The translations under genes were made by a program, and so were the position numbers. From Bacillota bacterium (GTDB lineage: Bacteria > Bacillota_A > Clostridia > Lachnospirales > Lachnospiraceae): a stretch of 13,149 nucleotides of DNA. Positions 6,030 through 13,149 of this stretch are shown here, one piece after another. The notes beneath the pieces were generated by a model. It did not search any database. It had not been told where the DNA came from and was given only the letters and a program-made list of their open reading frames with translations. The stretch covers positions 1-13,149 of the forward strand of contig JAEZSL010000217.1 of assembly GCA_023443925.1 (NCBI GenBank). The letters run 5' to 3'. Position 1 is the stretch's first letter; each line of letters starts with the position of its first letter.

Positions 6030-6747
6030 TTATTTGAAATCTGAATTTCTAAAACAAAAGAAACGTTTTACATTAAAATTACTTTGGTTAAGTCCTCTTA
6101 TTCCTATCGCTCTGTCACTTATTCTTATGGGTGGAAATTATTTTATGGAAGGTGCATTTAACTGGTGGTATACACTTATTCTTCCCGGTTCACTTTCTAT
6201 GATTGTAAGCTTTACTGTCTCTGGAGAGAAAAAGCATAACCGGCACGGGTTATTTGCTGTTAGTATCAACAAGAAGATTTTGTGGCTTTCACAAATTTTC
6301 ATGAATACAATTTTGTTACTGTGTGTAAATCTAATATATTTGATTTACATGATAGTAATTGGAGCATTTTTCGGTCTCAGCGTACCTTTTACAGAGAGTT
6401 TAACTGCAAGCTTTGTGTTGTTCTTAACTTTTGCGTGGCAGATACCTGTTTTCATGTTTGTCAGCGAGAAATTAAGTTCTTCTTCCTCGATAATAATTAA
6501 TTTGGTTTGCAATATGGGCTTTGGCATTTTTTTTGCTGCATCAAAATTATGGTTTGTTCCATTTGCCATTCCGGCACGGCTTATGTGCCCTATTATTAAA
6601 GTCTTACCAAATGGTCTGCCTCTTCCGGCAGGACATCATCTAAGTGACAATCGGGTTATTTTAACAGGATTGGTAATAACAACAGGACTATATTTTATTT
6701 TTTCCCTTATAACTACATTGTGGTTTAATAAAAGGGAGGTAAAATAA
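6022..6747 (+). CDS. lanE: Lantibiotic-protection ABC permease, LanE type
   Basis: The 241-residue protein has about six membrane segments (near 19-37, 50-68, 94-118, 127-147, 155-180 and 212-235). LanE-type marks include FNWWYTLILPGS after the first segment and the late PARLMCPIIKVLPNGLPL. It should form the membrane channel with LanG, driven by the ATPase encoded just upstream. I chose the ATG at 6022 over a GTG at 6013 because AGGTG lies 6 bases before the ATG, while nothing suitable precedes the GTG. Translation is probably coupled to the upstream gene by the 8-bp overlap. Confidence 0.87.
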   Translation: MVNYLKSEFLKQKKRFTLKLLWLSPLIPIALSLILMGGNYFMEGAFNWWYTLILPGSLSMIVSFTVSGEKKHNRHGLFAVSINKKILWLSQIFMNTILLLCVNLIYLIYMIVIGAFFGLSVPFTESLTASFVLFLTFAWQIPVFMFVSEKLSSSSSIIINLVCNMGFGIFFAASKLWFVPFAIPARLMCPIIKVLPNGLPLPAGHHLSDNRVILTGLVITTGLYFIFSLITTLWFNKREVK

Positions 6748-7500
6748 ATGTCTTTTTATTCGAATCTAAAATCTGATTTATATAAATTATTTCATACCCC
6801 CCTATGGCTTATTCATTTAGTTATACCTGTTATCGGAATTGCCTTGTTTATATGGTATTACTCATTTTCTCAATGGGATGAAATGAATAAATTGTCGGGA
6901 TATATACAAGCATTATCTATTACTTTTACTGTTTTAATTGGAATCATAACTTCTGTCCTGGCAGAGACGGAGCAAAAAGCAGGAGATTTTCAGTCGCTTT
7001 TAGTAACAGTGAATTCCAAATGCGTTTCACATATCAGTAAGCTGATATTACTTGTTTTATTTGGTTTTGCATCCTCGCTGCTTGCTTTGGCAGGTTTTGG
7101 TGTGTGCTTTATGAGTATGGGATATATAACATTTAATCTGCTGTTTTATGTTAAAGCTGCTATCCTATTAGTTATGAGTGTTCTTCCTCTGTATTTACTG
7201 CACTATATCGTCAGTTTTCTCTTTGGAAAAGGGTTTAGCATAGGGCTTGGTATCGTAGGTGGTTTAATTAGTGCATTGCTGTTAACGGGGCTTGGTGATG
7301 GCATCTGGTGGTATCTTCCATGGGGAATTGCAGCACGATTTTCTGGGAGTTTACTTCTGTCAAGTTTAGCGGATATAGATTTTTTACAGTATAATGGTAT
7401 AATACAAAGTGTGATATTTATTTTATTATTTACCTTGGTTTTTAATGCCTTGCTCATATTACTGTTTAATAAATGGGAGGGAAGAAAAGCAGAGGATTAA
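6748..7500 (+). CDS. lanG: Lantibiotic-protection ABC permease, LanG type
   Basis: The 250-residue protein has about six membrane segments (near 20-39, 54-72, 96-122, 133-155, 163-184 and 217-240). Typical LanG marks are the cytoplasmic ETEQKAGDFQSLLV (73-86) and GLGDGIWWYLPWGIAARFS (181-199) before the last segment. The start codon directly follows the lanE stop, with GGGAGG inside the end of lanE. LanE and LanG are paralogous permease halves used together. The best-known relatives protect lantibiotic producers; stand-alone copies in Clostridia confer resistance to outside peptides. Confidence 0.87.
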   Translation: MSFYSNLKSDLYKLFHTPLWLIHLVIPVIGIALFIWYYSFSQWDEMNKLSGYIQALSITFTVLIGIITSVLAETEQKAGDFQSLLVTVNSKCVSHISKLILLVLFGFASSLLALAGFGVCFMSMGYITFNLLFYVKAAILLVMSVLPLYLLHYIVSFLFGKGFSIGLGIVGGLISALLLTGLGDGIWWYLPWGIAARFSGSLLLSSLADIDFLQYNGIIQSVIFILLFTLVFNALLILLFNKWEGRKAED

Positions 7501-7510
7501 AGGAGATACT

Positions 7511-8170
7511 ATGGCTCAGATTCTTGTTATTGATGATGATACTGCAATTTGTAAGATGATTGAAACCGCACTTACAAGAGATGGCCATTTTGTTATTACA
7601 AAAAATTCTGCAGGTGAGGTTACAAAAGAAATTTATAAAAATGTAGATTTAATTCTGCTTGATATAATGATGCCTCAGTTGGATGGCATTACTTTTTGTA
7701 AAGAAAATAGAAATATGATTGATTCTCCAATTTTGTTTTTAACCGCTAAAACAATGGAACAAGATATTGTGGATGGTTTTTTGGCCGGTGGTGACGATTA
7801 TATCAAAAAACCGTTTGGTATTTCTGAGCTTAGAGCAAGAGTAAACGCACACATTCGCAGAGAACATAGGGTTAAGCATCAAAGTTTAATCTTAGATTAC
7901 GTTGTTTTTGATTTGTCAGAAAAGACGGTAACTGTTAAAAATGAACGGATACCTTTAACCAAAAGTGAATATGAAATTTGCGAATTATTGGCAAGAAATA
8001 AGGGGCAGGTCTTTTCTCATGAGAATATTTTGGAGAAAGTTTTGGGCTTTCATTCTGAAAGTGATATTTCCTCAATTCGTGTCCATATTAAAAATATCAG
8101 AAGCAAAATCAGTAATATAACGGAATGCCCTATTGAGACTGTATGGGGAGTGGGGTACAAATGGAAATAA
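7511..8170 (+). CDS. OmpR-family response regulator, NisR/SpaR-like
   Basis: The 219-residue regulator has a receiver domain (1-118) with acidic pocket D8-D9, phosphorylation site D51 (LLDIMMP), T78 and K100 (KKPF). A winged-helix DNA-binding domain (about 125-218) ends in the usual TVWGVGYKW. The frame is open further upstream into lanG, but AAAGGAG 6 bases before the ATG at 7511 and the canonical start MAQILVIDDD fix the start here. It lies 10 bp after lanG and overlaps the kinase gene by 10 bp. It probably activates the lanFEG promoter when phosphorylated by that kinase; the 11-bp direct repeats at 5263-5280 are a candidate target. Confidence 0.92.
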   Translation: MAQILVIDDDTAICKMIETALTRDGHFVITKNSAGEVTKEIYKNVDLILLDIMMPQLDGITFCKENRNMIDSPILFLTAKTMEQDIVDGFLAGGDDYIKKPFGISELRARVNAHIRREHRVKHQSLILDYVVFDLSEKTVTVKNERIPLTKSEYEICELLARNKGQVFSHENILEKVLGFHSESDISSIRVHIKNIRSKISNITECPIETVWGVGYKWK

Positions 8171-9516
8171 GAAAGAAAAAAGCAATTTCAATATTCAGAC
8201 TGTTCTTAGAACATTTAATTGGACTTTCAATTGCAATTATATCTTTAATCCTTGTGATGTTTATAATTATATCGCTTTCATTTCAATCAGGCTTTATTTT
8301 GCAGGCTAATTATACCGAGGTTAAATTAAATCAATTAGAAGAAACTTTAAGAGAGAATTTTAATAAAAACTTATTGCCGCTTTATTGCAGCTATATTCTT
8401 ATAGATCATACCGGTGACATTATAGAAAGCAATATGAGCAAGAAGGATATTGAAAAAACAAGGTCATGTTTTCTGAGTGGCAAAAGATCATCCTATATTT
8501 ATTACAAAGAAATAAAACAGGCTAACGGCAATGTACTTATTATTAAGTATGATATGTTCGCACATTTTAGTAATCCGTTACTTCATAAAGCAATTCCTTA
8601 TCCGGAACTAATTATACTGCTTATTCCTTTCATATGTATCGTTCTGTTTGCTATCATTACGGCTTTAAAATTCAGCAGAAAGCTGAAGCAAAATTTAATA
8701 CCCATTATTATCGCTACAGAAAAGATAGAAGCCCAAGACCTGGATTTCAAAATTACGCCTACAAAAATAATAGAATTCAATTCATCTTTGAATGCAATTG
8801 ATAAACTAAAAGAAGCCCTAACGGTTTCCTTAAACAAACAGTGGGACAATGAACAGCAAAGAAAATCACAGCTTTGTGCACTTACTCACGATATTAATAC
8901 ACCCTTGACTATTATTAAAGGTAATGCAGAACTGCTGCTTGAAGAAGAAGGTTCGAAAGAAAATAAAGAATTGATTTCTTACATTCAAACAAGCTCCAAT
9001 ACGATTGAAAAGTATTTAGAATTGTTAATGGGTATTGTTAATAACGAGTCATTATCTTTTAACAGAGAACTCGTTCGGTTAGATAATTTTATGAACGATG
9101 TCACAGCTGATGTATTACCCCTTTGCAAAATAAAAAATATAGAATTTAATTTACAGAATGATGCAAAATGCGATACTATCTATATAGACAAGGAGCTTTT
9201 AAAACGAGCAATTATAAATATCGTTGATAACGCGGTACGTTATTCTTATAAAAACAGCCACATTGATGCGGTTATATCAGACAATGAAACACATATTAAT
9301 TTTGTGATAAACGATTATGGTAAAGGTTTTTCTGAGGAAAGTTTAAAAAAAGCCACTCAAGAATTTTTCACCGAAGATACTTCTCGTACAAATCATAATT
9401 ATGGTTTGGGATTAAATTTTGCAAAAAAGGTTGCAGAGATGCATAAGGGGATGCTGGTAATTGAAAACAGAGCCGAAATGGATGGGGCTAAAGTGTCAAT
9501 CAATCTTGCAAAATAA
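8161..9516 (+). CDS. Sensor histidine kinase, NisK/SpaK-like
   Basis: The 451-residue kinase has two membrane segments (about 18-40 and 148-169) flanking an outside sensor domain of roughly 105 residues. A HAMP-like linker follows. The phosphoacceptor is H243 in LCALTHDINTPLTIIKG, a form typical of lantibiotic-sensing kinases. N357 lies in the N-box (NIVDNAVRYS), with G-boxes DYGKGF (385-390) and NYGLGL (413-418). All catalytic motifs are present. An in-frame ATG exists at 8143, but GGGGAG 10 bases before 8161 favours the shorter start. It overlaps the regulator gene by 10 bp, so the two are translationally coupled. The large sensor domain argues against the small 'intramembrane-sensing' BceS type. 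Confidence 0.9.
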   Translation: MEIRKKKAISIFRLFLEHLIGLSIAIISLILVMFIIISLSFQSGFILQANYTEVKLNQLEETLRENFNKNLLPLYCSYILIDHTGDIIESNMSKKDIEKTRSCFLSGKRSSYIYYKEIKQANGNVLIIKYDMFAHFSNPLLHKAIPYPELIILLIPFICIVLFAIITALKFSRKLKQNLIPIIIATEKIEAQDLDFKITPTKIIEFNSSLNAIDKLKEALTVSLNKQWDNEQQRKSQLCALTHDINTPLTIIKGNAELLLEEEGSKENKELISYIQTSSNTIEKYLELLMGIVNNESLSFNRELVRLDNFMNDVTADVLPLCKIKNIEFNLQNDAKCDTIYIDKELLKRAIINIVDNAVRYSYKNSHIDAVISDNETHINFVINDYGKGFSEESLKKATQEFFTEDTSRTNHNYGLGLNFAKKVAEMHKGMLVIENRAEMDGAKVSINLAK

Positions 9517-9592
9517 AAGAATGTCTGGGGCTCTGAGCCTGGAGTTAGCTGCGGTTTTGCTAATAAAAGATTGTATGAAGGAGAAAATTTAA

Positions 9593-10399
9593 ATGAAAAA
9601 TAATATAAATCTTAAAAACATACCAAAGGAAGCGCTTCTGGTACAGGAAGTTATTGAAGAGCTATTTGAAAATCAGCTGATCGGTATTTATCTATATGGT
9701 TCAGCGATACTAGGAGGTCTGCACATTAACAGTGATGTGGATATTTTAGTCATTAGTAATCAGAACTTATCAGATGCAGACAGAAACGTGTTGACTAAGC
9801 GGTTAATGCTTGTATCTGGTAAAATAGGTAATAAAAACTTTAAAAGATCCCTTGAAGTGACTATAATCAATAAAAATGATATTGATCCCTGGCAGCTTAC
9901 ACCTAAATGTGAATACATGTATGGAGAGTGGCTGAGAGAACAAATTGAGGCCGGGGATATCCCAAAAGCAAGTTATGATCCGGATGTGGCAATTCTCTTG
10001 TGGCAGGCAAGAAGCTATAGCTTACCTTTGAAAGGTCCGGAAGTGGAAAAAGTAATTGAGCCGATACCAATGAAAGACATACATAATGCAATTAGATGTT
10101 CTTTACCAGAATTGGTTGCTGGTGTCAAAGGCGACGAACGGAATGTGCTTTTGACCTTAGCCAGGATGTGGTTTACAGTATCCACCGGCGAAATTACCTC
10201 AAAAGATGCAGCGGCAGAATGGGCGGCACCCAGACTTCCCCATAATCTGTCTGCACTACTTGAAATAGCTCGAAAAGCTTATTTAGGTGAATGTGATGAT
10301 TGCTGGAATGACTTAGAAGCGGAGATAGCTTTGCTTGTTGCCTTTTTGTATAAGTCCATTGAAGACCTGCTTGATAACATAAAAAACACCAGCTTATAG
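9593..10399 (+). CDS. aadA: AadA/ANT(9)-like aminoglycoside nucleotidyltransferase
   Basis: The 268-residue enzyme should transfer AMP from ATP to spectinomycin and possibly streptomycin. The N-terminal nucleotidyltransferase motif is intact: YGSAILGGLHINSDVD (35-50) with G36, S37, D48 and D50, and the likely catalytic base E88 in SLEVTI. The C-terminal helical domain carries the AadA-family blocks GEWLR (111-115), DERNVLLTLARMWFT (181-195), TGEITSKDAAAEWA (198-211) and LP. Length matches AadA. AAGGAG lies 9 bases before the ATG. The 76 bases after the kinase gene hold no T-tailed terminator, so read-through from the operon is possible. Substrate range cannot be settled here. Confidence 0.85.
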   Translation: MKNNINLKNIPKEALLVQEVIEELFENQLIGIYLYGSAILGGLHINSDVDILVISNQNLSDADRNVLTKRLMLVSGKIGNKNFKRSLEVTIINKNDIDPWQLTPKCEYMYGEWLREQIEAGDIPKASYDPDVAILLWQARSYSLPLKGPEVEKVIEPIPMKDIHNAIRCSLPELVAGVKGDERNVLLTLARMWFTVSTGEITSKDAAAEWAAPRLPHNLSALLEIARKAYLGECDDCWNDLEAEIALLVAFLYKSIEDLLDNIKNTSL

Positions 10400-10511
10400 A
10401 GCGGATTTATGCGCTTCAGCCTGATACTGCCCCATATAAATCTATAAATCATATAGGCAATGGAAAACAATTATAAAAAATTAAATATTTTCTGTGTTAT
10501 ATACCAAATTA

Positions 10512-10520
10512 TGCTAAAAT
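10512..10520 (+). promoter_or_regulatory. Possible extended -10 promoter for the AraC-type gene
   Basis: TGCTAAAAT is an extended -10 (TG-N-TAAAAT) 61 bases before the start codon. No good -35 is seen 16-18 bases upstream, as expected for extended -10 or activator-dependent promoters. A TATAAT at 10539-10544 lacks a -35 partner. The surrounding 10400-10581 gap shows nothing else. Confidence 0.35.
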
Positions 10521-10581
10521 ATTCTTAAGTCTTATATTTATAATGCAAAGATTACAATGATTGGTCAGGTAGAGATAAAAT

Positions 10582-11808
10582 ATGCAGAAAAATAAATATA
10601 TTAATACCGTAATAAATTTTATAGAAAGCAATTTATCAACTGAAATTAATCCCGAAATAATTGCAAAAAAACATTTCATCTCACTTAGTCAGTTATACCG
10701 GGATTTTTATGCATATACCGGTCATTCCATTAAAGAATATATCCGTAAGAGGCGCATCTCAAATGCTTGTGAAAAAATAAAATGTTCAACTCTCTCCCTT
10801 TCCATCATTGCCGATGAAAGTTGTTCAAAAACACAACCGGCATTTCACAAGCAGTTTAAAAGTATCGTTGGTATGACTCCTCTTGAATACAGACATGCTG
10901 ATACCTATTTCTATTTCTATCCTTTTTATGCGAATGAAATCAGCATTGCCGTAAAGGTCGGCTATGAAGATATACCTGAATGTACCACAATAAGATTTTA
11001 TGATACCTGTTTCGTTGGTATTGAAGATAAAGCAATCGCTTCTTTGGGCAATATTAACTATCGTGTTTTTGGCAGAAACGGAATGCAGCTAGGAAATCGG
11101 TTTTGTTATGAAGTAATGACCGAGAAAGATGCCATTAACGGCGGTGTCCTTAACTTTTCTGGCACGTATGCCACCTGCGTGGTGGATTATAACGAACAGG
11201 ACATCAGCAATGGCTGGAATTATCTATACAACACCTGGCTCTCAACCAGTATGTTTGAACGATCGGATGAAGGATATTTTGAGGAATATATATTTAAAAA
11301 TGGGAAACCCCATAAACTGAAACTTTATCTTCCTGTGAAAAAACGGAAAACGACACAACATATCACCATATCGGAAATATCGGAGATGGCTTTTGTGATT
11401 GCCAGAGAAAAGGGAAACAATGCGGAATATAAAGCATCTCAAAAGGTGATGGACCTATTGCAGGAGCATTATCCGCTGCTGGTCCGGAATGCGACGCATT
11501 TTTATATGTGTGTTCAGGAGGATATCTATGAATGCGGAATCGAATGTGGGTGTGCTTTTCGGATTTCTTATGGAGTTAATCTTGAGGTATTACATATCCC
11601 CGCCGGAATGTATGCGGTGTTAACGCAAGACTGTTATGGTGATATTCGTCTAAGCGGAGAAAAAATGAATTTATGGCTTGCCAACAATAGCATTGCCCAT
11701 GAGAATAAACCGGTCTTCGCGGTTTATGAAACACGAAATGGCAAATATGATACGGATAGCATCCAAATGAAATTATTCAAACGTTTGAAAGATGACAAAA
11801 ACGGATAA
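10582..11808 (+). CDS. AraC-family regulator with two GyrI-like effector domains
   Basis: The 408-residue protein has an N-terminal AraC/XylS double helix-turn-helix (about 1-105; ending FKSIVGMTPLEYR). About 300 residues follow that read as two successive GyrI-like (SOUL/AraC-type) ligand-binding modules. Module one (about 118-254) ends GWNYLYNTWL and KLKLYLPVKK. Module two (about 258-402) contains HIPAGMYAVLT, a WL segment and PVFAVYE. Usual HTH-plus-GyrI regulators are near 290 residues, so this one is longer by about one domain. AGGTAGAG lies 7 bases before the ATG. It probably senses a small, perhaps cationic or hydrophobic, compound and may control the next gene. Ligand and targets are unknown. 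Confidence 0.82.
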   Translation: MQKNKYINTVINFIESNLSTEINPEIIAKKHFISLSQLYRDFYAYTGHSIKEYIRKRRISNACEKIKCSTLSLSIIADESCSKTQPAFHKQFKSIVGMTPLEYRHADTYFYFYPFYANEISIAVKVGYEDIPECTTIRFYDTCFVGIEDKAIASLGNINYRVFGRNGMQLGNRFCYEVMTEKDAINGGVLNFSGTYATCVVDYNEQDISNGWNYLYNTWLSTSMFERSDEGYFEEYIFKNGKPHKLKLYLPVKKRKTTQHITISEISEMAFVIAREKGNNAEYKASQKVMDLLQEHYPLLVRNATHFYMCVQEDIYECGIECGCAFRISYGVNLEVLHIPAGMYAVLTQDCYGDIRLSGEKMNLWLANNSIAHENKPVFAVYETRNGKYDTDSIQMKLFKRLKDDKNG

Positions 11809-11866
11809 CACAGATGTCCTGAACGGTTATACAATGAATTCATAAATCCTAAGAAGGAGTGTGAAC

Positions 11867-13024
11867 ATGAGTCAACCTATTCAAAAAACCGAACAAAATC
11901 CCAACAGTTATTTCCCGAAAGAAAAACCTGTGATTCTAAGTATGGCGGCACATGATGCTAAGCCAACAACCGTTGAAGAATTGCAGGTATATGTATCAAA
12001 CAACGGGGAGCCTCCCAAAAACTCAAATAAAATTAAAGGTATCCGCAGGTTATGGCATGATAATAAAGGCGAAAACTATTATCTTGAAGGCTGCTTTACG
12101 GCAGTTATGAAAGCCATAGGCGAATCACCGGACTATGATTTCGTATTTTTCACAGTGGCAGGCGGCAGTATCTTCACCCAGGTTTACCGTGGTGGTACCG
12201 CCGGGTTAGCTTCTGTGCTTGATCATCGCATCATGCCGCATATTTTCAAGCAGTGCGGCTATTCGTATATCTATGTTGACAATAAGACCATAAAAAATCA
12301 TTACGAACTGGTAGTTGACGTTATCAAAACTGCCATTGACAAAGGCATACCCGTTATGTCCTCCGGCTTTGGAAATATTCAGCTTGGCAGTAATACGGTT
12401 AACCACAGAGAATGGTGCAATATCGGCGGTTATGACACGGAGGATACCTTTTATGTCAATGTGTTCCCGGAGGATGCTGTTGTTGAGGAAAATGGATACT
12501 GTACTGTAAAAAGCGGATTAATTGGTTCTGACGGGCTTTATATTCTGCATAAGAAGTTATACACTCCGGTTATTTCGGATATATACCGGCAGGCAATTTT
12601 TTCTATACCAGCATTCATAACGCTGCCTTCCTTCAATGGAATTTCCTTGGGGCAGCAGGCGTTTTATGATTGGGCTGATAATATGCTGAAAAATGAGAAT
12701 TTTGAAAATCTGAGTGAGAATTCCTTTGAAGGTTTTCTATGGGAGGGTCACCATGCACCCTGGATAAATTCATGGACCAATGAAGTTTATATGAGAGTAT
12801 GTTTTGATAAAGTCATTACGGAATGCGGGCTGCCACAAGCAATCAAAGTGAAAGAGATTTATGCTAAAATATACGCAGATTTACCTCAGATCCAAAAACT
12901 TCACGGCGGGGATTTCTTTGCAGCAAACAATATTATTAACAAACCGGATGTAAGAAAATCCATTGCTTCTATTCTGCGTAATATGGGTGATGTTCATAAT
13001 GAGTTATTTGAACTTTTTGTGTAA
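11867..13024 (+). CDS. BtrH N-terminal / C39-like cysteine protein, function unknown
   Basis: The 385-residue protein has no signal peptide or membrane segment. Its core (about 70-235) resembles the BtrH N-terminal / C39-like papain fold. A conserved cysteine sits at the start of a helix (GCFTAVMKAIG, C76), followed by VAGGSIFTQ, a GIPVMSSGFG strand (160-169) and EWCNIGGYDTEDTFYVNVF (182-200). The last corresponds to the His-containing 'H-x5-GYD' strand, here with Glu at the His position and a His two residues earlier (H180). BtrH in butirosin synthesis is an acyltransferase; other relatives are peptidase-like. ATG 11867 is preferred over GTG 11861 because AAGGAG ends 7 bases before the ATG but only 1 before the GTG. 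It lies 58 bp after the AraC-type gene with no terminator between. Fold assignment is tentative. Confidence 0.65.
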   Translation: MSQPIQKTEQNPNSYFPKEKPVILSMAAHDAKPTTVEELQVYVSNNGEPPKNSNKIKGIRRLWHDNKGENYYLEGCFTAVMKAIGESPDYDFVFFTVAGGSIFTQVYRGGTAGLASVLDHRIMPHIFKQCGYSYIYVDNKTIKNHYELVVDVIKTAIDKGIPVMSSGFGNIQLGSNTVNHREWCNIGGYDTEDTFYVNVFPEDAVVEENGYCTVKSGLIGSDGLYILHKKLYTPVISDIYRQAIFSIPAFITLPSFNGISLGQQAFYDWADNMLKNENFENLSENSFEGFLWEGHHAPWINSWTNEVYMRVCFDKVITECGLPQAIKVKEIYAKIYADLPQIQKLHGGDFFAANNIINKPDVRKSIASILRNMGDVHNELFELFV

Positions 13025-13149
13025 AGCAATTTGGTAAATAGTCAAGAAGTATTTTGATTTGGTTTTCTTACAGAAGGGTAACTTTAATAGACCTACGGCT
13101 TTCATAACAAAAATCGTAGATTAGAAATGTGATATGGATTACCTACTCT

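Noticed and set aside
5325..7500. BceAB-type bacitracin transporter
   Set aside because: BceB permeases are single large proteins with ten membrane segments; here two short six-segment permeases and the E-loop ATPase identify a LanFEG system.
7445..7510. Upstream extension of the response regulator into lanG
   Set aside because: The extra 22 residues do not fit the receiver family start, and AAAGGAG directly before the ATG at 7511 gives a clear start.
11861..11866. GTG start for the BtrH-like gene
   Set aside because: It would lie 1 base after AAGGAG; the ATG at 11867 has correct spacing.
1..13149. CRISPR array, tRNA, rRNA or insertion sequence
   Set aside because: No regularly spaced repeats, cloverleaf-like sequence, rRNA segment or transposase was seen.
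13025..13149. Gene start or terminator at the right end
   Set aside because: Only a 5-bp CTACG/CGTAG pairing with a long loop is visible; there is no T tract, ribosome binding site or open frame.

Overview
The window reads as the chromosome of a low-GC Gram-positive anaerobe, most likely a member of the Lachnospiraceae or a related Clostridia lineage. The basis is consistent AGGAG-type ribosome binding sites, AT-rich intergenic DNA, a YhaM nuclease, a clostridial-type RlmD/RumA methyltransferase, and a stand-alone lantibiotic-type resistance module. The lineage call is inference; no rRNA or marker gene is present. All convincing genes lie on the + strand.

Left part (1-4877), housekeeping-like: a membrane-anchored HtrA/DegP-like protein whose His and Asp catalytic positions appear lost (51-1445); a strong terminator; a chain of hairpins in a non-coding stretch (1481-1673); a textbook sigma-A promoter (1695-1723) driving yhaM (1814-2755); a 512-bp intergenic region full of inverted repeats and a likely terminator (2756-3267); an RlmD-type 23S rRNA uracil-5-methyltransferase (3268-4632); and a 61-residue small protein (4692-4877).

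Central part (about 4878-10399), accessory and resistance-like: after a 447-bp gap with a protein-like remnant and a two-way terminator hairpin comes a tightly packed five-gene operon. It encodes a LanF ATPase with the diagnostic E-loop, LanE and LanG permeases, an OmpR-type response regulator and a NisK/SpaK-type sensor kinase. No lantibiotic precursor or modification gene is present, so the set looks like a self-contained 'sense and expel' system against antimicrobial peptides. An AadA-like aminoglycoside nucleotidyltransferase follows 76 bp later.

Right part (10582-13024): an AraC-type regulator carrying two successive GyrI-like ligand-binding domains, followed 58 bp later by a 385-residue protein resembling the BtrH N-terminal / C39-like cysteine-protein fold. 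The two probably form one transcription unit of unknown purpose. The last 125 bases hold no recognisable gene.

The most notable items are the apparently inactive HtrA relative, the compact antimicrobial-peptide resistance operon with 11-bp-phased direct repeats at its promoter, the AraC double-sensor plus BtrH-like pair, and the hairpin-dense intergenic stretches.
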